From WVZH01 sp034430425 (GTDB lineage: Bacteria; Chloroflexota; Anaerolineae; Anaerolineales; E44-bin32): a DNA stretch of 32,554 nt. The DNA is taken from the NCBI GenBank assembly GCA_034430425.1, contig DAOUEK010000039.1, positions 1 through 32,554 on the forward strand, in the 5' to 3' direction. Positions 15,310 to 24,751 of the stretch are shown here, piece by piece. A model generated the notes under the pieces. That model did no database searches, was not told where the DNA came from, and saw only the letters and a list, made by a program, of their open reading frames with translations. Numbering within the stretch: the stretch's first letter is position 1; every line of letters starts with the position of its first letter. The translations under genes and the position numbers were made by a program.

Positions 15310-16654
15310 ATGAACGGGCAAACATGTTTCTTCAAGCGCGATAAAACCGCTGGCTTTTTTACTTATCTGGATTGTAGCGAGCTGTGTGGGTTGCTCTATT
15401 CCTATGGATCATGTCATACAAGCCATTCAACCCCCAACGCTGTCACCAGAGTGGACTTCGACTTCTAATCCTACGAGACTTACCAATACCGACACACCGG
15501 CACCGGTAACTGTCTTGGCCATCGAAACACAGACGCCTATTGCATCCAGTACGATGTCCGGCGTGCCATTTGATTACTTAATGATGACCAGTGCTCTCGA
15601 CGGCTGGGCATTGGAGCAGTTTGAATATCCGCAGAATCTCTGGCATACGCAGGATGGTGGTTTAACCTGGATGAATGTATTACCGCAAACTATGGAGATT
15701 TGCAGAATCTGGTGAGGCAGTTTTCAGCAGCCTCATGAGGCGTGGGTCGGAGTCCGCGGTTTGCCGGATCAGGGCACCGGCTTGGCAAAGACCACAGACG
15801 GCGGTAAGACGTGGGCGCTGATCAACAGTTCGTTGGAATGGTATGAAGACTCCTATCTCCGCGTATTCGATGACCGCGAAGGCATCTTGGTATGGTATGG
15901 GGTTGGAGCCGGTTCGTATAGTGAAATCTATAAAGAAGCCCACGGCGGGGGTGTGACCTGGACCCTGGTTCCGATCGTTTCTCTTTATAATGGTGGGGTT
16001 CCTAGATTCCCCGGTGAGATCACAGTAAGTGGTATCAATGGTGATTCTATCTACATCGACCCGGGGCGGCTGATCGTGGTGGGTGGAAATCTCGTCATGA
16101 CTCCATCTGAGATGTTCGGGCTTTCAATCACGACAAACTTGGGAGAGGAATGGAAACGTATAATTCTGCCCTTGCCCTCCGGTCCATTTGAACGCAGCTG
16201 GATTAATCCTTATTCACCTAAATTCTACAGCGAGGACAATGGCAGCTTGCCGGTTTATCTTCAATTGGAAGGTCAAAACCGACACGCTGTGGTTTTTTAC
16301 GGCACCAGCGATGGTGGGCTTAGCTGGACGTTAAGGTCGCTTGTGGAAAACACGAGCGAGGCATGGATTGATCTGCGTAGTCTGGAATTCGTTTCGGACC
16401 AGGACATTTTCGTGTGCTGCGGTAAGGACCTCTGCGTATCCCATAACGGCGCACGCAGTTGGCAAACGCTCTCGTCCAATCTCATATTCGGTGATTCGAT
16501 GATCGAAAACCATGCCGACTCACCTGACTTCGTCGACGCGCTGAAAGGCTGGACGCTTGTGGGCGCGGGCGGAGGCGGGAGGACTTTGTGGTGCACGACG
16601 GATGGTGGGCTGTCCTGGCAGGCGTTGACGCCGGTCTTCATCGAGCGGGACTAG
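15310..16654 (+). pseudogene. Asp-box (BNR/YCF48-like) lipoprotein, disrupted in at least two places
   Basis: The main frame encodes a signal peptide (PLAFLLIWIVASC then VGC), a Pro/Thr-rich linker and a beta-propeller-like region with six Asp-box motifs: TQDGGLTW, TTDGGKTW, HGGGVTW, TSDGGLSW, HNGARSW and TTDGGLSW. The likely start ATG (15310) is in a different frame (MNGQTCFFKRD) from the signal peptide, which reads in the main frame from about 15341, so a one-base indel lies at about 15335-15346. A TGA at 15713-15715 then interrupts the main frame between the first two Asp boxes. The alternative frame across 15690-15735 reads YGDLQNLVRQFSAAS, so two compensating indels are another explanation. 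Intact relatives would be surface proteins of unknown function. Sequencing error cannot be excluded. Confidence 0.7.
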
Positions 16655-16729
16655 TCGATGTGCGTGCGGTTGCGATTTCAATGGCCCAACTTGGGCTTAG
16701 TCGCCTGCCTTCTGCCCAGATGCGAGACT

Positions 16730-17188
16730 CTACTTGATCTTCCGAGTGCGATACCCATCATAATCGGGCACCAGGCGATCGTATTCCCCATCCATTAACG
16801 GAGATGAGATCATAAAATCCGCAGTGGAGCGGTTGCAGGCGATGGGGATGTTCCACACCACAGCCATCCGCAGGAGGGCTTTCACGTCAGGATCATGCGG
16901 CTGCGGTTCGAGGGGATCCCAGAAAAAAATCAAAAAATCGATCTCCCCATCGGCGATCTTGGCCCCAATTTGTTGATCGCCGCCCAGCGGCCCGCTTTGC
17001 AGTTTCGTGATTTTAAAGTCAAGCTCTCTTTCCAGCATCTCACCGGTCGTACCCGTAGCAAACACACTGTGGTGCGCCAGGAGATCGCGGTTGAATCTTG
17101 CCCACTCCACCAGAGTCTGTTTCTTGTTGTCGTGCGCGACCAGGGCTATTCTTTTGTCTGGTTCCATAACGATCTTTCGGTCCGGCAT
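16730..17188 (-). CDS. mgsA: Methylglyoxal synthase
   Basis: Converts dihydroxyacetone phosphate to methylglyoxal and phosphate, a bypass that frees phosphate when triose phosphates accumulate. The 152 residues match the E. coli length and numbering: RIALVAHDNKK (13-23) with His19 and Asp20, ATGTTG (44-49), SGPLGGDQQIGA (65-76) with catalytic Asp71, FFWDPLEPQPHDPD (88-101) with His98 and Asp101, and IPIACNRSTADF (114-125). ATG 17188 is chosen because it gives the usual family length; AGGAAGG lies about 13 nt upstream, and an in-frame start at 17218 sits before it. The gene stands alone, convergent with the broken Asp-box gene. The phosphate link with the metallophosphatase downstream is not supported by operon structure. 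Confidence 0.97.
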   Translation of the reverse strand: MPDRKIVMEPDKRIALVAHDNKKQTLVEWARFNRDLLAHHSVFATGTTGEMLERELDFKITKLQSGPLGGDQQIGAKIADGEIDFLIFFWDPLEPQPHDPDVKALLRMAVVWNIPIACNRSTADFMISSPLMDGEYDRLVPDYDGYRTRKIK

Positions 17189-17459
17189 AAGGTTGTTTCC
17201 ATCCTTCCTATGATTCAATGACAGGATCGACGCCGGCTGCCATTCCAGAGTAAACCGCTGCCCAGAGCGCTGTGCCCTGAATGAGACCCCTCTTGCCGAT
17301 CATGAAAGGTGAAGATTAATCCCACCGTCAACAAGCGCATGGTTCTCCAACCTATCTAGAAGAAGAAAGTCTGTACTGAGTTCTACTTCCATCTACCCCG
17401 GCAGTACAGGGTGGTTTAGCCCGGGCGAAAGTCTTCTCTGATATGCCAGGTCGGGAAGA

Positions 17460-19298
17460 TTAGCCCGCGCAGGCAATCTCCACGTAACGATCGATTCTGG
17501 CGCTGATGAAATCAATACTGCCCTGCCAGAACTCGCTGCTGCGCAGATCGATGCCAAATCGCCCGGCGAGCTCGGCTGCATCCCCTTGCCCGGTGCTTCT
17601 GAGTAAGGATTCGTACTCCTTGATGAAATCACGGCCGCGTTTTTTATAGACGGCATACAACCCCAATCCAAACAAGAGTCCAAACGCATAAGGGTAGTTG
17701 TAATAAGATTCATTCGCGGAATAGTAATGAGGTTTCCATGCCCACATATAGGGGTGCTGAAATTTTTCGTCCAACCCATCGCCGTAGGTCTCACGCTGGC
17801 AGCGCAGCATGATCTCACAAAAATCCTCCACAGATAATTCGCCATTTTCTCGGCGCTCAAAGACTTCTTTCTCGAAGAGAAAACGTGAGTAGATATCCAC
17901 AATGACCTGAGATGCGCCAAGCAGGAAATTTTCCAGAATGGCGAGTTCCTCCGCTTCGGTTTCTGCTTCAACCAGCATCGCCTCCGTGATCAAGGTTTCA
18001 TTGAAGATCGATGCGGTTTCGGCCAACGTCATTGGCGTTGAGCGCTGCAGCATGCTCAGTCCGGTGTGGCATTCGTTATGGAAGGCATGGCCCAATTCGT
18101 GTGCAAGCGTCGAAACCTGATCGAGAGAGCCGTCGAAATTGCACAGGATGCGCGACTCTTCGAGCGCCGGAATGCCCATACAGAACGCGCCGCCGCTCTT
18201 TCCCTTGCGGGGCTCAGCGTCGATCCAATGGCTTTCGAAAACACGGTCGCTAAACGCAGCCAGGCACTCGCTGAAGACCTTGAAGTTCTGGACGATAAAT
18301 TCCCGTGCCTCCTGATACGAGAACGTACGCTCGACCTTCCCGACAGGCACAAAGATATCCCACCAAGCCAGAATTTCTTTACCGAGCAGTTTTGCCTTCG
18401 CCTTGAAGTATTCCCGGAACTGCGGGAAGGAGCCTTTCATGCTGTTCAGCATCGTTTCTAGGGATTGGCGGTCGATTCTCGACTGGTCCAATGCGGCGTG
18501 CAGCGAATCCTCACGACCTCTCCGCTTGTTGAGCGTATTGACCTCACCCTTTACGCCGTTCATGCATGCGGCAACCGATTCGCGCACCGACTCCCAGGCT
18601 TCGATCTCCGCCTCGAACGCCGCTCTGCGGACAGGCTCATCGGGATCATAGCGGCGGATATTCTGAAGGGCCGGCATGGGCACATCTTCAAGCTTGCCAT
18701 CACACTCGAATGGAACCGATAACTGCGAGGTCACGGTGCCCTGCAGCTTTTCCCAGGCGCTGCCCCCGGAGAGCGAGAGCTCAGAGGCGAGCGTCTCCTC
18801 CGCCTGACTCATACGATAGTGTGTCTGGCGATAAGACTCTTCCAGGAAATAGCTGTGGTGCTCTAGCTCCGATACGGCCTGAATGAGCGCTTCCAGGCCA
18901 ACTTCATCCTCAACCGCCGAACGGAGCCAGCTCTGGAAATAGATATAGGCGCGCTTCAAACGCACGGCGACGATCTCGTGCTCGGATAATTTCTTTTTGG
19001 CAGTCTGGTTGAACGAATCGGTGGAGACAAAACTGTATAAATACGCAGATATCGTCTCTTCCAGGAATGCGCAATCATTCATGCGCTCGATAACTCCAAG
19101 AATCACACCGGCCAGTGCCTTCAATTCGGAAGGATACTGACCATCTTCGTGAATGCCGTTCTCTTCGAGAAACGCCTCGAAGGACTCGATTTTCGACCGG
19201 AACGAGTCGAGAGCCGCCTCAAATTGTGTATCCTCCAGACCCGGGTATACCGGGGTCATGTCCCAGTGAGGAAGTGCTGTCTTTTTCTGCTGCGCCAT
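17460..19298 (-). CDS. pepF: Oligoendopeptidase F (M3 family zinc peptidase)
   Basis: A cytoplasmic zinc metallopeptidase that cleaves short peptides. The 612 residues match the M3B family length. The active site is LAHELGHAFH with His400, Glu401 and His404, and the third zinc ligand is Glu427 in LAETASIFNE. The segment YYSANESYYNYPYAFG near the C-terminus carries the Tyr/His substrate-binding residues typical of the family. No signal peptide. ATG 19298 is chosen for its AGGAG site 8-9 nt upstream; the GTG at 19307 touches that site and cannot use it. The gene is monocistronic, with a 270-nt gap to mgsA on the same strand in which no clear terminator was seen. Confidence 0.96.
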   Translation of the reverse strand: MAQQKKTALPHWDMTPVYPGLEDTQFEAALDSFRSKIESFEAFLEENGIHEDGQYPSELKALAGVILGVIERMNDCAFLEETISAYLYSFVSTDSFNQTAKKKLSEHEIVAVRLKRAYIYFQSWLRSAVEDEVGLEALIQAVSELEHHSYFLEESYRQTHYRMSQAEETLASELSLSGGSAWEKLQGTVTSQLSVPFECDGKLEDVPMPALQNIRRYDPDEPVRRAAFEAEIEAWESVRESVAACMNGVKGEVNTLNKRRGREDSLHAALDQSRIDRQSLETMLNSMKGSFPQFREYFKAKAKLLGKEILAWWDIFVPVGKVERTFSYQEAREFIVQNFKVFSECLAAFSDRVFESHWIDAEPRKGKSGGAFCMGIPALEESRILCNFDGSLDQVSTLAHELGHAFHNECHTGLSMLQRSTPMTLAETASIFNETLITEAMLVEAETEAEELAILENFLLGASQVIVDIYSRFLFEKEVFERRENGELSVEDFCEIMLRCQRETYGDGLDEKFQHPYMWAWKPHYYSANESYYNYPYAFGLLFGLGLYAVYKKRGRDFIKEYESLLRSTGQGDAAELAGRFGIDLRSSEFWQGSIDFISARIDRYVEIACAG

Positions 19299-19676
19299 CG
19301 TGATCACTCCTATCTCGATTAACAGTCCATCGTGTATGTATGGAAAACGATATTCGCTTTGTTTTCTGCTGCAACTTTACCTCAAATTATGATCCTTTCC
19401 GACATACCTGGTCATATCGGCAGCAATCGAATCCTTCTCGGGATTTATTGCCATCAAGTTGTCTCCAAACAACGATCTCGATTATGGCATGATGCGCACT
19501 TTATCGCTGGATTGACGACAGCCAATTTATTAATGATCTGGCAGAAGAACAAATGGCTCCCACCGATTTTACAGGAGTTTATGGAGATGATTCGGGAGTT
19601 ATGCACGCTTATATTCAGTGTGGGTTGCCCGCCAACGATGATTCAGCGGCGAAGGGAAGATTGTGTATACGTCCGG
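19299..19676. other. Intergenic region with coding-like fragments
   Basis: Between pepF (start) and the metallophosphatase (end), both minus strand. On the plus strand, short stretches in two frames look protein-like: SPNNDLDYGMMRTLSLD (about 19461-19514), then from 19505 in another frame RWIDDSQFINDLAEEQ continuing to ANDDSAAKG. This could be a frameshifted gene relic. There is no start, no recognisable family, and the second frame runs into the antisense of the phosphatase gene, so no gene is called. Confidence 0.3.
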
Positions 19677-21035
19677 CTAAGGCAGCTGGATATCGACCTG
19701 ATCAATCGTTTCGCCTGCGACGGAGAAGCTGGTCAATTCCAGTCGATCGGGATATACAACCACGAGAACGAAATGTGATTTTCTGGCAAATACCTGGCTT
19801 TGCGGCAGCAACTCGCCCCCCGCGTAGGTGATGGATGACCCACCTCCGCTGACAATATAGGTGACGTTATTTACTTGCAGCCGCTCATACTGATGCGTGT
19901 GGCCTGAAAAAACCAGCGGAATGTTTGCTTCCTGGAACAAGGGCGACCAACTGTCCCGCACCGGGACTCCTTCGTTCCGATGGACGGAACTGCTGCTGAA
20001 CGGCGAGACGTGAAACACTGCGATGCTCGCCTGGAAGCGATCATCCCCCAGCCGCTCGATGAGCCACGACTGCTCAGCCTCGCGCCCCGCAATCCCGAAA
20101 AACACCTGGGAATCGAGCATGATGAACTGCAGTCCATCCATGACGAAGGCATAGTATTGACTCGTCCCGCTTGCTGGAATACGGGGATCTTCGAATGGCG
20201 GGAATGCATTGAAGTAAAACGGTTCGCCCTGCCAGCGGATATCGGGGTCGTAGTCGTGGTTGCCGGGAACGGTGTATACAGGGAGTTGCTGCAGCAGGGG
20301 GGCAAAGGTCTGGTAATACTTGTGGGCATACGATTCGAAAGGATCGGCGTTCAGCTCCGTCTCGTCCACAACGTCCCCGGTGTGCAGCACAAAATCGAGG
20401 TTGGCTGCCGCCATTTGCTCGACCAGCGAGGCCGTGACGGAATCGCCAAAACTGGCATCTCCGATTACACCGAAGCGAAGGGGATTTATCTCCGCTGGTG
20501 TATGGACCGTAAACGGTCCCCACTTTTCGCCGAGGAAGTGAGGCTCGGTGAACTCGCCGTCCGCGCCGGGGATGCCCACCCGGATCTTGTAGGTTGTTCC
20601 CGGAACGAGCACGTTCAACGTGAGTTGATGCCGAACCGCATCGGCATCAAAAGGCAGTTCGCCTCCAGCAGCTGCTCCATCAACTTGATAAAAAAGGATT
20701 CCCTCAACCGCCTGGTCCAGCTCGAAGAACAGCACGGCACGCGTTGGTGTGATGTGGCGGATGGTCAGCGGGAGCACATACGCCACGTCTCCCAGCGGGA
20801 ACTCCGCCGCGAATACATCCGGCGTCGGTGTTGGCGAGATTGTAGGTGTGCTCGTAGGAACCGGAATGATGATTGATATACAGGTTGGGGTGTCGAGCGG
20901 AACGATCGAGGGCTCTGCCGTTGATGTTGCCGGCACGTTGCTTGGCAGTGAACCGCTGCTGCACCCGAGGAGCAGAAGGGCCAGGACGGGAGGCATCAGA
21001 AAATTACGATGTAAACGAAAGAAACCCAATTGCAT
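19677..21035 (-). CDS. Calcineurin-like metallophosphatase lipoprotein (purple acid phosphatase-like)
   Basis: A secreted, lipid-anchored phosphoesterase of 452 residues. The signal peptide ends at LLLLGC (Cys25), followed by a Thr/Pro linker (about 38-75). Residues about 80-180 form a fibronectin-III-like domain as in purple acid phosphatases. The metal centre motifs follow in order: GDASFGD (Asp193), LHTGDVVD (Asp221), PGNHDYD (Asn259, His260), FHVSPF (His342) and SGHTHQYER (His379, His381). Several Met codons lie near the start; 21035 gives the best signal peptide, with 21044 and an upstream in-frame start at 21086 as alternatives. It lies 123 nt after the sugar kinase on the same strand and could be co-transcribed with it. 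Likely releases phosphate from extracellular phosphomonoesters; specificity unknown. Confidence 0.93.
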   Translation of the reverse strand: MQLGFFRLHRNFLMPPVLALLLLGCSSGSLPSNVPATSTAEPSIVPLDTPTCISIIIPVPTSTPTISPTPTPDVFAAEFPLGDVAYVLPLTIRHITPTRAVLFFELDQAVEGILFYQVDGAAAGGELPFDADAVRHQLTLNVLVPGTTYKIRVGIPGADGEFTEPHFLGEKWGPFTVHTPAEINPLRFGVIGDASFGDSVTASLVEQMAAANLDFVLHTGDVVDETELNADPFESYAHKYYQTFAPLLQQLPVYTVPGNHDYDPDIRWQGEPFYFNAFPPFEDPRIPASGTSQYYAFVMDGLQFIMLDSQVFFGIAGREAEQSWLIERLGDDRFQASIAVFHVSPFSSSSVHRNEGVPVRDSWSPLFQEANIPLVFSGHTHQYERLQVNNVTYIVSGGGSSITYAGGELLPQSQVFARKSHFVLVVVYPDRLELTSFSVAGETIDQVDIQLP

Positions 21036-21158
21036 GATGACCATCACTCTACTAATATAATTACAAGCTGGTTGTTCATCCACCATGTAGTACGTTCCGT
21101 CGATATCGACGATCTTCCGGAGACAATCTCGCGGCTTCCTACAATACCATTCTACCTC

Positions 21159-22373
21159 TCATGCGCACTCCGGGCCGATCCATATCTGTAACTGAGAATC
21201 ATATTGCCATCCGGACGAATCGATGGAAAGAGTGTGGCGAGGCCAACCGTTCTCCACGCGACGCATGGTTTCTTCCCAGGGCAGAATGCCGCTCAAGGCA
21301 TCTGCGGCTTCCACATTGCAGGCGCCCACGGCCACTGCCGCAACCAACGCCTCCTCGGCAGACATGCCCCGCAGCAAAGCGCTCAGCAGCCCGGCGATGG
21401 TGGCGTCTCCGGCCCCGGTCGTGCCGACGACTTCCACCTGGAAACACGGACTCCACAATTCCTTGCCGGCCCAGCCGGTGGGACAGGATGGCCGCGCGGC
21501 GCCCATGGATTGCATGGCCGCATGGTCGCCTGTGCGCAGATAGAGTCCCTGATCTCCCAGTTTGAATCCGACAATCTTTATCCCCATATCGAGCAGTTGA
21601 TCGCTCAGCTCCGTCAGCAGCGGCGCCGTGATCCAATCTTGCCTGCAGCCAGAATCATCACTCCGGAAGATTTCGGAATACATGCTGCGCCGCAGCATGT
21701 ACAGCGTTTCCTCGATACTGGGCACGAATATGTCGATGTATGGCGCCGCCGCCTGAAGAATGGCAATCCAATCGACCTGTCCGCCCGCCGAAGAGGGATC
21801 GGGAAGCGTCATATCGAGTGAGGTGGTCAGGCCATTGGCCCTGGCGCGGTGCAGGATGTGTACCAATTGGGCGCCGTTATCGACGTACATTTGCCGCATC
21901 ACGGGCGGGTAACCGAAGTGGAAAAGACGTCCCTTCGCAAGCAGATCATCGCGCAGGTCGTCGGCGCTGAAAGTGTCGTTGGCGCCGGGACAGTGCAGGA
22001 AGATACGATCGACTCCGGGAGGGTTGATGATGATCGTGTACGAGGTGCTGACCGTCGTGTCGACCAGCATATCATCTGCCAGGCCGGGCTGATAAGAATC
22101 CACGATCTGCCGGATCGCCTGGCCAAACGGATCGTCTCCGATCTTGCCCATCAGTCGAGTGGGAATGCCTAATTTATGCAGCGTCAAACCCGTATTCGCC
22201 ACCACCCCGCCGGGGGCGAAATGAACCGGGCCAGCGTTCAGCAAACTGCCGGGCCGGAACAACGTGCGCCATTCGTCTTGCGGAATGCCAGATATATCGG
22301 GAAGGATATCCAGGCAGATGTGACCTGCTACGATCGCATCGTGGTTTGTGTCCATACGATGATCTCTAGCCAT
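21159..22373 (-). CDS. PfkB-family carbohydrate kinase
   Basis: A cytoplasmic ribokinase-family kinase of 404 residues, longer than the usual 300-330. N-terminal part: AGHICLDILPD (16-26), then PGGVVANTG (54-62) for sugar binding and MGKIGDDPFG (75-84). The C-terminal signature VVGTTGAGDATIAG holds the anion hole and catalytic base Asp323. The extra length lies in the segment around 225-310, an unusual Ser/Cys/Trp-rich insertion (FRSDDSGCRQDW, ARPSCPTGWAGKELW). ATG 22373 is chosen (AGGGA about 9 nt upstream); ATG 22355 is also possible. The gene is divergent from the MFS transporter, which might import its substrate. The sugar cannot be named. Confidence 0.93.
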   Translation of the reverse strand: MARDHRMDTNHDAIVAGHICLDILPDISGIPQDEWRTLFRPGSLLNAGPVHFAPGGVVANTGLTLHKLGIPTRLMGKIGDDPFGQAIRQIVDSYQPGLADDMLVDTTVSTSYTIIINPPGVDRIFLHCPGANDTFSADDLRDDLLAKGRLFHFGYPPVMRQMYVDNGAQLVHILHRARANGLTTSLDMTLPDPSSAGGQVDWIAILQAAAPYIDIFVPSIEETLYMLRRSMYSEIFRSDDSGCRQDWITAPLLTELSDQLLDMGIKIVGFKLGDQGLYLRTGDHAAMQSMGAARPSCPTGWAGKELWSPCFQVEVVGTTGAGDATIAGLLSALLRGMSAEEALVAAVAVGACNVEAADALSGILPWEETMRRVENGWPRHTLSIDSSGWQYDSQLQIWIGPECA

Positions 22374-22541
22374 TTTTATAATCCCTGGAAATGGGTTGGG
22401 CACATCACGATTGTGCTCTGCCGTGTTTAATTTGTACCACTCCTGATGAAACTCTCATAGGCGGAAAAAAGTAAAACACAAAAATCTCATCTATGCTTCC
22501 AATCGTCTTTCGGCTCGAGCTTTCTGGAACGGGTAGTTCCT

Positions 22542-23897
22542 TTGCATGCTAAAGATAATTTGATTGACGAGGCCTCGAATCCATTCGAAGCGGCACTTTC
22601 TGGCATGGAAGGTGTTTTACATAATATCAACCATGAAGCAGGCGAATTTACCTCAGCGTTCTTATCACGATTCACGCTGCAGACAAGAGCATCCATAGTG
22701 GAAAAATATCAACTTTATGGCTACCGTTGGGTCGTTTTGGCAGTCTTTATGTTCATCAACCTGACCATCCAGATGCTGTGGATTACCTACGCCCCCATCA
22801 CAGGTCCGGCTGCAGCCTACTACGGCGTGAACGATCTGAAAATCGGCATGTTGTCGATGATCTTCATGATCGCATACATCCCGCTCTCGATTCCAGTTTC
22901 GTGGGTGATTGATACGTACGGATTCCGCCGCGCTGTCGGCATCGGCGCGCTGTTGATGGGATTTTTCGGCCTGCTGCGCGGATTCGCCGGAACGGACTAC
23001 ACCTTGGTGCTGTGGAGTACGATTGGTATTGCCGTTGCCCAACCCTTCCTGCTTAACGCCTGGACAACCGTCCCGGCGAAATGGTTCCCGGCCGATGGAC
23101 GTGCTACGGCGGTTGGCCTGGTCACGCTGGCAAACCTGGTTGGTATGGCACTGGGCATGGCGCTGACTCCCGTCCTGATCGAAAGCATATCCATTTCAAG
23201 CGTGCAATTGATCTATGGGGGAATCACCGCTTTTTCAGCAATCTTGTTCATCCTGCTGGCGCGCGTAACTCCACCAACACCACCCTGCTCTCCCGACCAG
23301 GAGTCACGCGCTCTGATGCTCGATGGCTTGAAACACGCCTTCACCATCAAGCCTTTCTTGCTCTTCTTAATTGCATCATTCATCGGCCTGGGCATCTTCA
23401 ACGGTCTGACCACCTGGATTGAAGCCATCATCCGACCGCGCAGCTTCACGCCCACCGACGCCGGCACTCTCGGTGCGTTGATGGTCGGGGGTGGTCTCAT
23501 CGGGGCCGTCGTGCTTCCCGCACTCTCTGACAAACAACACAAACGCCAGCGCTACCTGATGCTCGCCTTCGTTGGTGCGATTCCCGGCCTGCTTGGCCTG
23601 ACATTCACAACGTCCAGCGCGGTGCTTTTTGGATCAGCGGTTCTACTCGGCTTTTTCCTGGTCAGCGCCCTGCCAATCGGCATGCAGTATTCCGCCGAGG
23701 TCACGTATCCCACCCCCGAAGGCACCTCGAACGGTCTGATCCAATTATTTGGTCAGAGCGCGGTCGTCTTTGTCTACATCATGGAGGCGATGAAAACTGG
23801 CGACGGTTCGTTCACCCCTTCGCTCATCCTTGCTCTGGCGCTGCTGGTTGTTAGTGCCGGGTTGGTTACGCAGATGAAAGACGTAGCTGAGAATTAG
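22542..23897 (+). CDS. Major facilitator superfamily transporter, FLVCR-like
   Basis: A 12-helix transporter. The first half (YGYRWVVLAVFMFINLTIQM, then YYGVNDLKIGMLSMIFMIAY and VSWVIDTYGFRRA) resembles the FLVCR/DIRC2 branch of MFS, whose animal members move heme, choline or related cations; the bacterial substrate is unknown. The Asp-x-x-G-x-R-R loop between helices 2 and 3 is present. The start is uncertain. A TTG at 22542 gives 451 residues with an unusual 60-residue soluble N-terminus, but GTG 22698, with AAGAG upstream, would give about 399 residues beginning just before helix 1, the normal length. ATG 22605 has no Shine-Dalgarno site. Divergent from the PfkB kinase across a 168-nt gap. 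Confidence 0.85.
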   Translation: MHAKDNLIDEASNPFEAALSGMEGVLHNINHEAGEFTSAFLSRFTLQTRASIVEKYQLYGYRWVVLAVFMFINLTIQMLWITYAPITGPAAAYYGVNDLKIGMLSMIFMIAYIPLSIPVSWVIDTYGFRRAVGIGALLMGFFGLLRGFAGTDYTLVLWSTIGIAVAQPFLLNAWTTVPAKWFPADGRATAVGLVTLANLVGMALGMALTPVLIESISISSVQLIYGGITAFSAILFILLARVTPPTPPCSPDQESRALMLDGLKHAFTIKPFLLFLIASFIGLGIFNGLTTWIEAIIRPRSFTPTDAGTLGALMVGGGLIGAVVLPALSDKQHKRQRYLMLAFVGAIPGLLGLTFTTSSAVLFGSAVLLGFFLVSALPIGMQYSAEVTYPTPEGTSNGLIQLFGQSAVVFVYIMEAMKTGDGSFTPSLILALALLVVSAGLVTQMKDVAEN

Positions 23898-23934
23898 CCA
23901 ATTCGACATCTACATTGGTGTTTTCGTAGGTTTG

Positions 23935-23956
23935 GTTCGGTCGACCGCAGCCGAAC
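23935..23956 (+). terminator. Stem-loop downstream of the transporter gene
   Basis: GTTCGG and CCGAAC form a 6-bp stem with a 10-nt loop, 38 nt after the transporter stop. No U-run follows, so it may only be a transcript-end structure. Placed between convergent genes. Confidence 0.25.
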
Positions 23957-24070
23957 TTGCGGGCAAGAAACGGGGGGTGAGGGGTAAGATATCCTTTACG
24001 ACTCGCCTGATAAGCGGAGCGCTCTGGTTGTTTGATCCGTCCGGAAGTCGTTTTTTTCCATATAATGTGG

Positions 24071-24544
24071 CTAGCATGTCGGAATACACCGTTCGAAATG
24101 TACACACCCCTGGCCATCTTCTCCGATCTCAACAAACCCCACTTTCTTGTAGAAATGGCGATTGCGTTCGTACCAAGCAGGTGTATCCAGTGTCCATCGT
24201 TTCACCAGCGGGTACTTTTGCCACAGTAACTCAAATACCTGTGCACCGATTCCCCGGTTCTGGAACTCTGGATCAAGGAAGATACGCCCTACTTCATACT
24301 CGCGTGGCCGTTCTCGGAAAACGATGATCCCGCCAATGATCTGATTCTCTTGAATGATCTTATAGTAATCCCCTAAGGCCATCATCTTCCTCTGCCATCC
24401 TGCCGAGTTGTAGCCTTTGGGGCCACCTTCAATGGGACCGCCGTAGAGCGCATCGCTGTGGAATGCACATTCTGAGACTTTTGCGAGCGTATCGGCGTCG
24501 CTTAGCTTGGCTTTCGTGATTCGAACACCTGGGTAGGGGGTCAT
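24071..24544 (-). CDS. GNAT-family N-acetyltransferase
   Basis: A 157-residue acetyl-CoA-dependent transferase. Motif A is FLDPEFQNRGIGAQVFELL with the Q-N-R-G-I-G-A pyrophosphate loop at 95-101; the C-terminal NRHFYKKVGFVEIGE segment is the usual Tyr-containing end of the fold. Residues 32-50 (ALYGGPIEGGPKGYNSAGW) probably shape the acceptor site. The frame is open upstream to 24694, but ATG 24544 has GGAGAG 8-9 nt upstream and begins right before the domain (GVRITKAKLSDADTL), so it is preferred. Acceptor unknown: a small amine or a protein N-terminus. The gene is monocistronic by position, convergent with the transporter. Confidence 0.93.
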   Translation of the reverse strand: MTPYPGVRITKAKLSDADTLAKVSECAFHSDALYGGPIEGGPKGYNSAGWQRKMMALGDYYKIIQENQIIGGIIVFRERPREYEVGRIFLDPEFQNRGIGAQVFELLWQKYPLVKRWTLDTPAWYERNRHFYKKVGFVEIGEDGQGCVHFERCIPTC

Positions 24545-24751
24545 ACAAAGCACTCTCCGCATTGGCAAAAAAAGCATATCGCCCGGGATCGCTTCTATGT
24601 ATCCCCTGTGCGGGTGATTTCTAATGGTCCATTCGGTAAAAATGCCATCACTCAAACATGTAAAAGAGATCATCGTAATTCGTAGCAGACACAAGTGAAA
24701 GTCTTGGGTTGAGGAACGAAACCCAACCTGCGGACTTCCCTCTGCAAGCTC

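Noticed and set aside
16684..16696. GCCCAACTTGGGC inverted repeat between the convergent Asp-box and mgsA genes
   Set aside because: Only a 4-bp stem when a loop is allowed, and no U-tract on either strand; not enough to call a terminator.
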